In this document: piece after piece, positions 1 through 8,064 of the stretch
Layout: each line of letters begins with the position of its first letter
Numbering within the stretch: position 1 is the stretch's first letter
DNA from: JASLDZ01 sp965199975
GTDB lineage: Bacteria; Pseudomonadota; Alphaproteobacteria; Caulobacterales; Caulobacteraceae
Length of the DNA stretch: 64,000 bases
Direction of reading: 5' to 3'
NCBI GenBank assembly: GCA_965199975.1
Contig: OZ241340.1
Span: 2,418,001-2,482,000 of the forward strand
Translations under genes and position numbers: made by a program
Notes under the pieces: generated by a model
Seen by the model: only the letters and a program-made list of their open reading frames with translations
What the model was told of the DNA's origin: nothing
Databases searched by the model: none

Positions 1-2
1 TC

Positions 3-1970
3 ACCGGCGACGCGCCGGAGATGGACGAGGACCTCGTGGGCGCTGTGGAGCAGCACCACTTCCACGGTCTGGAGGCGGCCGAGTGGCGCAACGCCCGGCT
101 GGAGTTCGACTCGCTGCCCGCCCTGCAGCGCTCCCTCGCAAAGCCGCCGCGCCAGGACGGGCTGAAGCTCGCCAGCGAGGCGGTGGACGAGACCACCCTG
201 CGGCTGCTGGCCGGCGACCCCGACATCGAGACCCTCGCCCGCGGTGCGCCGCGCCTGCGCAGGCTGTGGGAGGTGTGCCAGACGCCCGACTTCAGGAAGA
301 CCACGCTGGACGAGCACGTGCGGCTGGCGAAGAGCATCTACGAGCAGCTGACCTCGCGCGCCGCCCGTCTCTCCGAGGACTGGATGGCCGACCACTTCCG
401 CGCGGTGGACAACGCCGCGGGCGAGATCGACCTCCTCAGCCAGCGCCTCGCCGCCATCCGCACCCTGGCCTACATCGCCGCCCGCCCCGACTGGCTGCGC
501 GACCCGCCCCACTGGCAGGCCAAGACCCGCGCCCTGGAGGACCGGCTCAGCGACACCCTGCACGAGCGGCTGATGCAGCGGTTCATCGACCGGCGCACCT
601 CGGCGCTGCTGCGCGGCCTGAACCTGCGCGAGGACGTGCTGGCCGGCGTCGGCCACGACGGTGCGGTGACGGTGGAGGGCCACGACGTGGGCCGCCTCGT
701 CGGCGTGCGCTTCGAGGCCGCCAAGGGCGCCAGCGCGCTGGAGGACAAGGCGCTGCGCCATGCCGCCGTGCGTGCGGTGGCGCCGCTGCTGGCGCGCCGC
801 CTCGGTGAACTGGCGGCCTCCCCCGATGCCGACTTCGCCCTGCGCGAGGACGGCGCCCTCGCCTGGCGGGGCGAGCCCGCCGGCGCCCTGGGTGGTGGCT
901 CGCCCTTCGCCCCGATCGTGAGCCTGCCGCGCGACATCGGCGACGCAGCACCGGGTCTGGCCGCCGCCTTCGAGCGCGCCCAGCGCCGGCTGGAGGCCTT
1001 CGTCGCCGCCCGCTCGGCCGCGGTGCTGGCCCCCCTCAAGACGCTGGACGAGGCCATGGCCTCCGGCGCCCTGCGCGGCTTGGCTCGCGGCGTGGCCTTC
1101 CGCCTGCGTGAGTGGGGCGGTGTGATGGACCGCCGCGTGGTGGCGAATGAGCTCGCCCAGCTCAGCCAGGGCGAGCGGCGGGCTTTGCGGGCGCTGGGGG
1201 TGCGCTTCGGCGCCTTTTCGCTGTTCCTGCCCGGCCTGCAGGCGTCCGATGCCCGCGCGCATCTCGCCGCCTTCGCCCACCTCGCGCGACCCGACTGGCG
1301 CCCGCCGCATGACGCGGTGACGGCGCTGCCCGCCGACGCCCCCTCCCCCGCGGTGCTCGCCGCCCACGGCCTGCGCGCGGTGGGCGGCTTCGCCGTGCCC
1401 GTCCACCGGCTGGAGGCGCTGGACGCGGCGCTGCGCGCCCAGCCCGCCGAGCACGGCGGCGTGCGCCTCAGCGACGCCGCAGCCGCCGAGCTGGGCTGGA
1501 GCCCGGCGCAGGCCGCGCACATGCTGAAGAGCCTGGGCTTCGCCCGCGCCAGCAAGCCCGAACCCGAGCGCGGCGGCCTGTGGAGGCTGCGCAAACTCTC
1601 CCCCTCCCCCGTGGCGGCCATATCCTCGCCCGATGCCCCCTCCGCCAATTCCGCCTCGCCCTTCGCCGCGCTGGGCGGCCTGCGCCTGGCGGCGGGGGCG
1701 GCGTCCGGTCGTGCGCCCAGGGCGCGGGCGCCTCGCCTACGCCGCCGGACCGGACAGTGCGGACGGACTCTCCCTGCGGCGGAGTCCGGTCGGGCGTCCG
1801 ATACGCAATCCCCTGCGGAGCAAGGTGTGGACGAGCGCGAAGGGGCCGCTACCGGACAGTCCGGACGGACTCTTTCAGGTCCGGAGTCCGGCCAGGACAC
1901 CGCCTCGCCGCGCCGCCGCCGGCGCCCGCGTCGCTCGGCCCGCACGGCAGCCGAGAGGGAGGGCGGTTGA
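3..1970 (+). CDS. Suv3-like ATP-dependent helicase, C-terminal part (5' end outside window)
   Basis: The reading frame is open from the first bases, so the gene starts upstream and its helicase motor motifs are not visible. The visible 650 or so residues resemble the C-terminal region of alphaproteobacterial Suv3-type RNA helicases: the segment around 'QHHFHGLEAAEWRNARLEF' and the long helical region after it. The last 90 residues are an Arg/Ala/Gly-rich tail carrying two in-frame copies of a palindromic DNA repeat. The stop codon overlaps the TTG start of the next gene, so the two are probably co-transcribed. Family assignment rests on the C-terminal region only. Confidence 0.75.
   Translation, partial: TGDAPEMDEDLVGAVEQHHFHGLEAAEWRNARLEFDSLPALQRSLAKPPRQDGLKLASEAVDETTLRLLAGDPDIETLARGAPRLRRLWEVCQTPDFRKTTLDEHVRLAKSIYEQLTSRAARLSEDWMADHFRAVDNAAGEIDLLSQRLAAIRTLAYIAARPDWLRDPPHWQAKTRALEDRLSDTLHERLMQRFIDRRTSALLRGLNLREDVLAGVGHDGAVTVEGHDVGRLVGVRFEAAKGASALEDKALRHAAVRAVAPLLARRLGELAASPDADFALREDGALAWRGEPAGALGGGSPFAPIVSLPRDIGDAAPGLAAAFERAQRRLEAFVAARSAAVLAPLKTLDEAMASGALRGLARGVAFRLREWGGVMDRRVVANELAQLSQGERRALRALGVRFGAFSLFLPGLQASDARAHLAAFAHLARPDWRPPHDAVTALPADAPSPAVLAAHGLRAVGGFAVPVHRLEALDAALRAQPAEHGGVRLSDAAAAELGWSPAQAAHMLKSLGFARASKPEPERGGLWRLRKLSPSPVAAISSPDAPSANSASPFAALGGLRLAAGAASGRAPRARAPRLRRRTGQCGRTLPAAESGRASDTQSPAEQGVDEREGAATGQSGRTLSGPESGQDTASPRRRRRPRRSARTAAEREGG
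1749..1892. repeat. Two in-frame direct copies of a palindromic element inside the helicase tail
   Basis: Two imperfect copies of about 43 bp begin at 1749 and 1851. They share 'ACCGGACAGT', then 'CGGACGGACTCT', then 'GGAGTCCGG'. Each copy has GGACTC pairing with GAGTCC (1765-1770 with 1782-1787; 1867-1872 with 1884-1889), so each can form a hairpin. The copies are 102 bp apart, a multiple of three, and both are read in the same frame as 'GRTL..ESG' peptides. Confidence 0.7.
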
Positions 1971-2338
1971 CGCTCGTCTCTGGCGACGAGGCCGTGCGCG
2001 TCGACGTATGGCTGTGGCGCGCACGCTTCTTCAAGACCCGCGCGCTCGCCGCCCGCTTCGTGGAGGAAGGTCGGGTGCGCCTCCTCCGCGCCGTTGGCGG
2101 CGAGGCCCGCCTCGACAAGGCCAGTCGCTGCGTACGCCCGGGCGACGGCCTCGTGTTCGCCCTGCGCGGCCGGCTGACGGCGGTGCGCGTGGAGGCGCCG
2201 GGAGAGCGCCGCGGACCGGCGGGAGAGGCGCGCACGCTGTACAGCCCTTTGCCCGACACGGGCGGGATCCCTCGGCCCGATCGTTCTCCATCTCCGAGCT
2301 TCCCGGCGAAAGCCGGAACCCAGGAGTCACACGGATGA
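1967..2338 (+). CDS. S4-domain RNA-binding protein (Hsp15-like)
   Basis: A 123-residue protein whose first 75 residues form an S4 RNA-binding domain ('VDVWLWRARFFKTRALAARF', then an RLDKAS..VRPGD core). S4 proteins of the Hsp15/YbcJ kind bind rRNA or stalled 50S particles. The start is the TTG at 1967, inside the helicase stop (TTGA overlap); it puts the S4 domain at the expected N-terminus, and the longer open frame upstream only shadows the helicase. The C-terminal 30 residues, ending in 'FPAKAGTQESHG', are read through a dispersed palindromic repeat and are probably not part of the conserved fold. Confidence 0.8.
   Translation: MTLVSGDEAVRVDVWLWRARFFKTRALAARFVEEGRVRLLRAVGGEARLDKASRCVRPGDGLVFALRGRLTAVRVEAPGERRGPAGEARTLYSPLPDTGGIPRPDRSPSPSFPAKAGTQESHG
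2303..2316. repeat. REP-like hairpin at the 3' end of the S4 gene
   Basis: CCGGC-GAAA-GCCGG is a perfect 5-bp stem with a GAAA tetraloop. It sits in a 'cttcccggcgaaagccgg' context followed by 'aacccagg', typical of dispersed intergenic palindromes in Caulobacterales and relatives. It lies inside the S4 coding frame and may also act as a 3' mRNA hairpin. Confidence 0.55.
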
Positions 2339-2409
2339 CGTCTCCAACACCCGCCGTCTGGGCCCCGGCGTCCGCCGCGAACTCGGAGGCGGGGGTGAGA
2401 TCCGAGCCG

Positions 2410-3033
2410 CTAGACGGCGCGGGCGTGCAGGTCCCCATCACCCACGTGCAGCACCGCCTCACGTCCGTCGTCGATCAGCACCACCGAGCCTTGCGGCACG
2501 GCCTCGCCCATCGCCACGCCCTCGTACCGCGGCCCGCCCGCCAAGAGGCCGCGCAGCACGCGCGAGGTGACGCCGTGGCTCACCGCCAGCACGTCTCGCG
2601 CCGGGTCGAGGTCGGCCAGCCAGGCGTGCAGGCGCTCGGCGATGGCGGGGTACCACTCGCCGCCCGGCGCCTTGACGCTGAAGAGGCCGCGCACCGGGTC
2701 GACCACCGGGCCGTGCTCGGCGGCGATCTCGCGGTAGGCGCGGCCCTCCCAGGCGCCCACGCCGATCTCGGCCAGGCGCGCATCGGTGCGCACCTCGAAG
2801 GGATCGCGCCCCAGGTGCTCGGCCAGGATGGCGGCGGTCTGCACCGTGCGGCCGCTGGGCGAGGCCCACAGGTCGAGCTCGGCGCCCGGCGCCACCGCGC
2901 ACGCCAGCGCCTCGCCCATGGCCTCGGCTTGGCGGAAGCCTGCGCGGGTCAACGGCGTGTGGGCTATGGTTCCCTGCATGCGCGCGCCGGCGTTGAACAC
3001 GGTCTCGGCGTGGCGGGCGAGGTAGAGGCGCAT
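2410..3033 (-). CDS. Histidine phosphatase family protein
   Basis: A 207-residue protein of the phosphoglycerate-mutase-like (branch 2d) phosphatase superfamily. The phosphohistidine motif is 'LYLARHAET' at residues 3-11 ('RHAET' in place of the usual RHGxT). The second histidine motif is 'VLAVSHGVTSRVLRG', and 'WASPSGRTVQTA' supplies the expected arginine. The ATG at 3033 puts the RHAET strand directly at the N-terminus; an upstream in-frame ATG adds only 12 atypical residues. The gene is convergent with the S4 gene and divergent from fdxA. The substrate cannot be told from sequence. Confidence 0.85.
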   Translation of the reverse strand: MRLYLARHAETVFNAGARMQGTIAHTPLTRAGFRQAEAMGEALACAVAPGAELDLWASPSGRTVQTAAILAEHLGRDPFEVRTDARLAEIGVGAWEGRAYREIAAEHGPVVDPVRGLFSVKAPGGEWYPAIAERLHAWLADLDPARDVLAVSHGVTSRVLRGLLAGGPRYEGVAMGEAVPQGSVVLIDDGREAVLHVGDGDLHARAV

Positions 3034-3164
3034 GGGCGCCCGCCTGCCGCGCGCCGGGCCGCGGTGCAAGCCGCCGTGCAGCTTGACACTCCCGCCCGCC
3101 CTTGGGATGTCGCGTCGCCCGCGCGCGAGCCCCTCCCCGCGCGTCGTTTCCCTGAGCGTTGCGA

Positions 3165-3506
3165 ATGACCTACGTCGTCACCGACCCCTGCATCAAATGC
3201 AAGTTCATGGACTGCGTGGAGGTGTGCCCGGTCGACTGCTTCTACGAGGGCGAGAACTTCCTGGCGATCAATCCCGACGAGTGCATCGACTGCGGCGTGT
3301 GCGAGCCGGAATGCCCGGTCGACGCCATCAAGCCCGACACCGAGGACGATCCCGACGGCAAGTGGCTCAAGGTCAACAGCGAGTACTCCCGCATCTGGCC
3401 GAACATCACCGTGATGGGCAAGCCGCCGGCCGACGCGGCGGAGTTCGAGCGCGAGACCGGCAAGTTCGAGAAGTACTTCTCCGCCGAGCCCGGCCGCGGC
3501 TCCTGA
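3165..3506 (+). CDS. fdxA: 7Fe ferredoxin FdxA
   Basis: A 113-residue soluble electron carrier. Cysteines fit one [3Fe-4S] and one [4Fe-4S] cluster: C9, C17 and C50 for the 3Fe cluster, and C21, C40, C43 and C46 for the 4Fe cluster, in the motifs 'CIKCKFMDCVEVCP' and 'CIDCGVCEPECP'. The C-terminal extension ('WPNITVMGKPP', then a helix ending KYFSAEPG) is typical of alphaproteobacterial FdxA. The ATG at 3165 is preferred to a TTG two codons upstream because family members begin MTYVVT. It lies upstream of cdnL, as in Caulobacter relatives. Confidence 0.95.
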   Translation: MTYVVTDPCIKCKFMDCVEVCPVDCFYEGENFLAINPDECIDCGVCEPECPVDAIKPDTEDDPDGKWLKVNSEYSRIWPNITVMGKPPADAAEFERETGKFEKYFSAEPGRGS

Positions 3507-3812
3507 CGCGGCGCCTCTCGTTCATGCTCCGTTAACGATCGAGGGGCGATCCGCTTCCACTTAGCTCGGTTTCGTGGTACATCCTTCCCCGACGGGAGCG
3601 GATGCCGCAGCGGCCTGCGCCCACCCCGCCGCCAACCAACTCCGCCGCCAACGTGCGCGGCGACTGAGCGTGAAGGGTGGTCTGAGATTTTCGTCAGATC
3701 GTTCGATGTCGTCGCGGCCCTCTCGCCCCTCGCCGTCTCCTCTTCGACCGAAGTCGCCGCCGTGGCTGTGGGGTGCGTACGTGCGCGTGCGTAAGTCTCG
3801 GAAGGACACCTG
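3507..3812 (+). promoter_or_regulatory. Intergenic leader region between fdxA and cdnL
   Basis: 306 bases without a credible gene. The sequence is somewhat lower in GC than its flanks, as expected for a promoter and leader of a highly expressed gene. A ribosome binding site ('GGAAGGAC') ends 8-10 bases before the cdnL ATG. I cannot assign a firm -35/-10 pair. Confidence 0.4.
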
Positions 3813-4322
3813 ATGACCAAGAGCACCAACGAATTCAAGATCGGCGACAGCGTCGTCTATCCCGCGCACGGCGTGGGCAAGGTGGCGGGCGTCGAGACCC
3901 AGGAGGTCGCCGGCATGGTGCTCGAAGTCTACGTCATCACCTTCGATCACGAGAAGATGACGCTGCGGGTGCCGACCAAGAAGGCCAAGGCGGCGGGCCT
4001 GCGCTCGCTGGCGGAAGACAACGTGGTCGTCCAAGCGATGACCACGCTGAAGGGCCGGGCGCGTGTGAAGCGCACCATGTGGAGCCGCCGCGCCCAGGAA
4101 TACGAAGCCAAGATCAACTCGGGCGATCTGATCTCCATCGCCGAGGTGGTGCGCGACCTCTACCGCGCCGACGACCAGCCCGAGCAGTCCTATTCAGAGC
4201 GCCAGCTGTTCGAATCGGCGCTGGACCGCATGGCCCGCGAGGTCGCCGCCATCGAATGCATCGACCGCGACGGCGCGGTGGGCATGATCACGCAGTCCCT
4301 GCTGGTGAAGCGAGCCGCCTGA
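3813..4322 (+). CDS. cdnL: CdnL/CarD-family RNA polymerase-binding transcription regulator
   Basis: A 169-residue protein. The N-terminal CarD_CdnL_TRCF (Tudor-like) domain starts 'FKIGDSVVYPAHGVGKV' and contains 'EVYVITFDHEKMTLRVP', which in the family contacts the RNA polymerase beta subunit. The C-terminal helical domain includes 'MWSRRAQEYEAKINSGD', where the conserved Trp stabilises open promoter complexes. CdnL supports rRNA and biosynthetic gene transcription in Caulobacter. The protein ends in Ala-Ala, which fits the C-terminal ClpXP degron described for Caulobacter CdnL. The start is supported by a nearby GGAAGGA. Confidence 0.93.
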   Translation: MTKSTNEFKIGDSVVYPAHGVGKVAGVETQEVAGMVLEVYVITFDHEKMTLRVPTKKAKAAGLRSLAEDNVVVQAMTTLKGRARVKRTMWSRRAQEYEAKINSGDLISIAEVVRDLYRADDQPEQSYSERQLFESALDRMAREVAAIECIDRDGAVGMITQSLLVKRAA

Positions 4323-4339
4323 CGCTGGGGGCGTCGTGC

Positions 4340-4364
4340 GGGGGTGGCGGACGCAGCCGCCCCC
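4340..4364. terminator. Strong stem-loop between convergent cdnL and dioxygenase genes
   Basis: GGGGGTGGC pairs with GCCGCCCCC (9 bp with one G-T wobble) around a 7-base loop. It lies in the 59-bp gap between two converging genes, where a bidirectional terminator is expected. No T-tract follows, as is common in very GC-rich genomes. Confidence 0.55.
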
Positions 4365-4381
4365 ATGATGCGGGCTTCGTC

Positions 4382-5050
4382 TCAGACGTTCTCCATCCAC
4401 GTGCGCTTGAGGTTGTTGATGACGGCGTCTAGCCGGGCGCGCCCGGCCCAGGTCATCCGCAGGCCTTCCAATGCCGAGACCTCGCCGAGTTCGTAGATCA
4501 TCTCCCGGGCCACGCCGTTGGGGATGAGACTCTCGATGAAGGTGATGCCCACCAGACGCTCGCTCGCCGTCACCTCGCGGACCTCATGCAGGGTGGTGGA
4601 GGGGTAGACGAGGGCCGATCCGGCGGCGCCTTTGAAGGGCACCGATCGCGTGCCGAGGTGGATGGTGAGCTCGCCGCCTTCGTAGGTCTCGGGATCGGAC
4701 AGAAAGATGGTGCACGACAGGTCGGTGCGGATCGGCGCCTGCCCGCTCATCACCTGGGCCGCATCGCAGTGCACGCCGTAGGCCATGCCCGGCCCGTGCT
4801 TGGTCAGCGTAGGGGCTGCGAATTTGCGGGGCGTGGCGAAGAGCATGAACGGCTCGCAGCGATGCAGCGCCTGCGCCATGATCTGGGAGGCCTCGCCAAA
4901 GCCGGCGTCGCCCCGGTCCTGGTGCAGGTTCTTCTTCACCTGCGAGTGCGGGTTGCTGATGCGCCCGTCCACGAAGCGGGCAGCTGCTGCGATGGCTCGC
5001 AGCCGCGCGACTTCCTGCGGCGAGAGAAGGTCGGGGATCTCGAGGAACAT
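4382..5050 (-). CDS. PKHD-type Fe(II)/2-oxoglutarate-dependent dioxygenase (PiuC/YbiX-like)
   Basis: A 222-residue protein of the P4Hc/PKHD hydroxylase family. The Fe(II)-binding triad is visible as H and D of 'YGVHCDAAQ' and H of 'STTLHEVREVT'; 'RLVGITFIES' supplies the arginine that binds 2-oxoglutarate. 'GGELTIH' is also typical. Relatives are often linked to iron uptake, but no siderophore gene is adjacent and the substrate is unknown. The gene converges with cdnL; tRNA-Val lies just upstream on the same strand. Confidence 0.88.
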   Translation of the reverse strand: MFLEIPDLLSPQEVARLRAIAAAARFVDGRISNPHSQVKKNLHQDRGDAGFGEASQIMAQALHRCEPFMLFATPRKFAAPTLTKHGPGMAYGVHCDAAQVMSGQAPIRTDLSCTIFLSDPETYEGGELTIHLGTRSVPFKGAAGSALVYPSTTLHEVREVTASERLVGITFIESLIPNGVAREMIYELGEVSALEGLRMTWAGRARLDAVINNLKRTWMENV

Positions 5051-5090
5051 CGAGCGCGGCCTCCGTCGCCGCAGACATTCGCGGGCAAGG

Positions 5091-5165
5091 TGGTGGACGC
5101 GGCTGGGATCGAACCAGCGACCCCCTCGATGTCAACGAGGTGCTCTCCCGCTGAGCTACGCGTCC
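5091..5165 (-). tRNA. tRNA-Val (anticodon GAC)
   Basis: The minus-strand sequence folds as a full cloverleaf: acceptor stem GGACGCG (5159-5165) with CGCGTCC (5095-5101), discriminator A, encoded CCA (5091-5093), a T-loop of 'GGTTCGATCC', and an anticodon loop TTGACAT with GAC at 5131-5133. The GAC anticodon reads GUC/GUU valine codons. Confidence 0.97.
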
Positions 5166-5220
5166 GCCGCGGGGAGCGCGGGTGATAGAGGCGCCGGGGC
5201 TGACGCGCAAGCCGCCGCGA

Positions 5221-5586
5221 TCAGGCGGCGGCGGCCATCATGCGCTCCACCTCGGTGACGATCTCGCGCAGGTGCACGGGCTTGGAGAGCACCTTGGCGC
5301 CGGCGGGCGCGCGGTCGCCCGCGGTCAGCGCCACCGCGGCGAAGCCGGTGATGAACATGATCTGCAGGCCGGGCTGGCGCAGCGCCGCTTCGCGCGCCAC
5401 CTCGATCCCGTCCACGCCGGGCATGACGATGTCGGTCAGGAGGAGGTCCCATGGCCCCTCGCCCAGGACCGCCAGCGCCGCCTCGCCGTCGGCGCAGCTC
5501 GTCACGGCGTATCCGGCGCGCTCCAGCGCACGCGTCAGGAAGGCGCGGAGCGAGTCGTCGTCTTCGGCGAGAAGGATACGGGGCAT
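5221..5586 (-). CDS. cpdR: CpdR-type single-domain response regulator
   Basis: A 121-residue stand-alone receiver: acidic pocket 'LLAEDDD', phosphoacceptor Asp in 'LLLTDIVMPGVDG', and Lys in 'KVLSKPVHLREIV'. The segment 'IMFITGFAAVAL' together with 'LSKPVHLRE' is characteristic of CpdR, which when unphosphorylated delivers substrates to ClpXP in the Caulobacter cell cycle. The protein ends in a run of alanines, as CpdR does. The ATG at 5586 gives the family start 'MPRILLAEDDD'; one at 5595 is also possible. The formylglutamate hydrolase seen beside cpdR in other alphaproteobacteria is nearby at 6830. Confidence 0.88.
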   Translation of the reverse strand: MPRILLAEDDDSLRAFLTRALERAGYAVTSCADGEAALAVLGEGPWDLLLTDIVMPGVDGIEVAREAALRQPGLQIMFITGFAAVALTAGDRAPAGAKVLSKPVHLREIVTEVERMMAAAA

Positions 5587-5699
5587 TGAGGGCATACGCA
5601 GGGTGGGCGGGGGCGAGGCGGCACGTTAGCCTCGCGAGCGTAAAGTTAGCCTGAAGCGCGCCGACGGAAAGCTTCGTCCGCGCGCCGTTTGGAGCCCCT

Positions 5700-6251
5700 A
5701 TGACGGACACGCCCCGCCCCCTCGCCGGCGCCGACACCGCCAGGCTGCTCACGCTCGGGCGGGTGATCCGAAACGACGCGGCCGAGCTGACCGCGGCGAA
5801 CCTGCGCAACCGCTCACACCACCTGCCCTGGATCGCCCCGCCGGTCGACGAATCGGGATTCGTCGCCTGGCACCACACTTCGCTGACCGGGCCCCACGTC
5901 AATCTCGTCGCGCGAGAGACGGCGACGAGCGCGCTCGTCGGAGTGGTGTCGCTGGAGAACATCGTCGCCGGCGCCTTTCTGAGCGCGAATCTCAGCTACT
6001 ACGGCATGGTCGAGACGGGCGGCCGCGGGCTGATGACCGGCGCCCTGCGCCTGGCGCTGCGTCACGGCTTCCACCAGCTCGGCCTGCACCGCATCGAGGC
6101 CGCCGTGCGGCCTGAGAACGCCCCCTCGGCGCGGCTGCTCCAGCGGCTCGGCTTCCGCCTCGAGGGCGTGTCGCCCGAATACCTGTGGGTCGACGGCGCC
6201 TGGCGCGACCACGACCGCTACGCCCTCCTGCGCCGCGAGTTCGCCGGCTGA
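5700..6251 (+). CDS. GNAT N-acetyltransferase (RimJ-like)
   Basis: A 183-residue protein of the RimI/RimJ acetyltransferase group. The acetyl-CoA pyrophosphate loop is 'GGRGLMTGAL', and the late core motif is 'HRIEAAVRPENAPSARLLQR' followed by 'LGFRLEG'. The C-terminus 'WVDGAWRDHDRYALL' matches RimJ-type enzymes that acetylate protein N-termini or small amines. It is divergent from cpdR. The substrate is not predictable. Confidence 0.87.
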   Translation: MTDTPRPLAGADTARLLTLGRVIRNDAAELTAANLRNRSHHLPWIAPPVDESGFVAWHHTSLTGPHVNLVARETATSALVGVVSLENIVAGAFLSANLSYYGMVETGGRGLMTGALRLALRHGFHQLGLHRIEAAVRPENAPSARLLQRLGFRLEGVSPEYLWVDGAWRDHDRYALLRREFAG

Positions 6252-6338
6252 ACCGACCCGGCGGCGCGAGGGCGATTTCATCGTCGCGCGAAAGGCTCTA
6301 GAGCCCAGCGCCATCGCCGACGCCTCGAGGCTCCCGCC

Positions 6339-6806
6339 ATGCTCGCCGCCGCCGCCCTTGCGCTCGCCCTGACATCACCGGCCGCTGGCCGCGCCGACCA
6401 AGCGCCGACGCAGGTCACCTCCCACCTCTATAGCGCCGGTTCCTGGCGCCTGCGCGTGACCCGCGACGCCTTCGCCCGCACCACAGCGTGCCACGTCGGC
6501 CGCCGCGACGCGGAGGTGCGTCGCGGCGCGTTGATCTGGAAGCTCGGGCGCGGGGTGGACACGAGCCAAGCCGTCTGGCGCATTGACGCCGGGGAGCCGC
6601 GGCGCCAGTCGCTGCTCGACCTTCCGGCCAGCGCCAACCTCGACAACCCGAGCGACGGGCGCCTGGCCGTGCCCGTCGCCCTCCTGGCCGGCGCGCGGTC
6701 GGTGGAGACGCGACCCAGCCCCCACGCCCACGTACGCCGGCTGGACGTGGCCCACCTGGACGAACTCATCGCCACCGCCGACCGGCTCGGCTGCGGCCGC
6801 CCCTGA
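6339..6806 (+). CDS. Exported hypothetical protein
   Basis: A 155-residue protein with a signal peptide (hydrophobic residues 1-13, then 'SPAAGRADQA' with an AxA-like cleavage site). The mature part has two cysteines (in 'TTACHVGRRDA' and near the C-terminus in 'RLGCGRP') that could form a disulfide. I recognise no domain. The composition and the 20-bp gap to the next gene suggest a real gene co-transcribed with the formylglutamate hydrolase. Confidence 0.65.
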   Translation: MLAAAALALALTSPAAGRADQAPTQVTSHLYSAGSWRLRVTRDAFARTTACHVGRRDAEVRRGALIWKLGRGVDTSQAVWRIDAGEPRRQSLLDLPASANLDNPSDGRLAVPVALLAGARSVETRPSPHAHVRRLDVAHLDELIATADRLGCGRP

Positions 6807-6829
6807 CCGCTACGGCCGCCCACCCTGCG

Positions 6830-7681
6830 GTGGACGCTCTCCACCGGGCCGCGCCGCCCTTCCACGTGGCGCGTCCCCCGCGGTGGAGCGCGCCCGTGGT
6901 GGTCGCCTCCCCCCACTCCGGCCGGCTCTATCCGGCCGACCTCCTGGCCGCCTCGCGCCTGTCGACAGAGGCGCTTCGCCGCTCCGAGGACGCCTACGTG
7001 GACGCCCTCTTCGCCCACGCGCCGGCGTTCGGCGCCCCGCTGATCTGCGCCGCCTACGCGCGCGCCTACGTCGACCTGAACCGCTCGCCCTACGACCTGG
7101 ATCCGACCATGTTCGAGGGTCCGCTGCCGCCGCTGGCGCGCCCCGTCGACGGCCGGGCGAAGTCCGGCCTGGGCTCGATTGCGCGCATCGTGGCGCAGGG
7201 CGAGGAGATCTACCGCCGCAAGCTGACCTTCGCCGAAGTCGAGGCGCGGCTGCACACGGTGCACGCCCCCTTCCACCAGGCGCTGGAGACGCTGCTGGAT
7301 GAAGCGCACGCCCGATCCGGCGCCTGCGTCCTGCTGGACGGGCACTCCATGCCTTCCGCCGCCGCCGCCGGCGCGCCTGACGTCGTATTGGGCGACCGGC
7401 ACGGCCGGGCCTGCGCGCCGGGCGTGACCGAGGCGGCCGAGGCGGCGCTGCGCGGCTGCGGCCTGCGTGTCGTGCGCAACACCCCCTTCGCCGGCGGCCA
7501 CATAACCGCGCGGCACGGGCGCCCGGCGCTCGGCCGCCACGCCCTGCAGGTGGAGCTTAACCGCAGCCTCTACCTGCACGAGCCCACGCTCGCCCCGACG
7601 GCGGGATGGCCCGCGGTGCAGCAGGCGGTGGATGCGCTGCTGGCTGCGGTTTGCGCGCTGGACGCCGCGGACCTTCGCTGA
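6830..7681 (+). CDS. N-formylglutamate amidohydrolase family protein (HutG-like)
   Basis: A 283-residue protein of the zinc-dependent N-formylglutamate amidohydrolase family, which hydrolyses N-formyl-glutamate in histidine degradation or related formyl amides. Visible motifs are 'VVVASPHSGRLYP' (metal-binding PHSG), 'SEDAYVDALF', 'AYVDLNRSPYDLDP', 'VLLDGHSMPS' and 'HALQVELNRSLYL'. The start is the GTG at 6830. No other hut genes are near, and the association with cpdR is conserved among alphaproteobacteria, so a role apart from histidine catabolism is possible. Confidence 0.9.
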   Translation: MDALHRAAPPFHVARPPRWSAPVVVASPHSGRLYPADLLAASRLSTEALRRSEDAYVDALFAHAPAFGAPLICAAYARAYVDLNRSPYDLDPTMFEGPLPPLARPVDGRAKSGLGSIARIVAQGEEIYRRKLTFAEVEARLHTVHAPFHQALETLLDEAHARSGACVLLDGHSMPSAAAAGAPDVVLGDRHGRACAPGVTEAAEAALRGCGLRVVRNTPFAGGHITARHGRPALGRHALQVELNRSLYLHEPTLAPTAGWPAVQQAVDALLAAVCALDAADLR

Positions 7682-7692
7682 GGCCCACCAGA

Positions 7693-8064
7693 TCAGAGCG
7701 GGTTCAGCCGGGTGATCGTCGGCGCCCTGGCGAGCATGGGGCCGAGCCTGGCGGTTCCGGACTTCATCGCCGGAGACGTCAGATGGGCGCTCAACGCCGC
7801 ATCGTCGGCCCACGTCTCGTAGGTCAGGAAATGGCCGGCGTGCTCGCGGTCCTCATAGGCTGCGTAGGAGAGGCAGCCCTTCTCTGAGCGGGCGCGGGCG
7901 GAGAGCTGGGACATGGCGGTGCGGATCGCGGCGACGGCCTCCGGCTTGGCGTCCACCTCTGCGATCACGTGGATCGGGCTCGCGGGCGACGGCGTGGCCT
8001 GGGCCATCGCCAAGGACGTAGTCAGCGCCGTTGCTACGGCTAGCGACATGATCTTCGTCAGCAT
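7693..8064 (-). CDS. Antibiotic biosynthesis monooxygenase (YgiN-like), exported
   Basis: A 123-residue protein with a signal peptide (residues 1-22, 'TSLAMAQA' cleavage region) followed by an ABM dimeric alpha/beta-barrel domain: 'IHVIAEVDAKPEAVAAIRTA', 'EKGCLSYAAYEDREH' and 'HFLTYETWADDAAL'. Members of this fold act as quinol or heme-degrading monooxygenases; an exported version is less usual. It is convergent with the formylglutamate hydrolase. Confidence 0.82.
   Translation of the reverse strand: MLTKIMSLAVATALTTSLAMAQATPSPASPIHVIAEVDAKPEAVAAIRTAMSQLSARARSEKGCLSYAAYEDREHAGHFLTYETWADDAALSAHLTSPAMKSGTARLGPMLARAPTITRLNPL

Noticed and set aside
1580..1966. A longer upstream start for the S4 gene
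   Set aside because: The extra sequence is the helicase gene read in another frame, and S4 family proteins begin at the TTG region.
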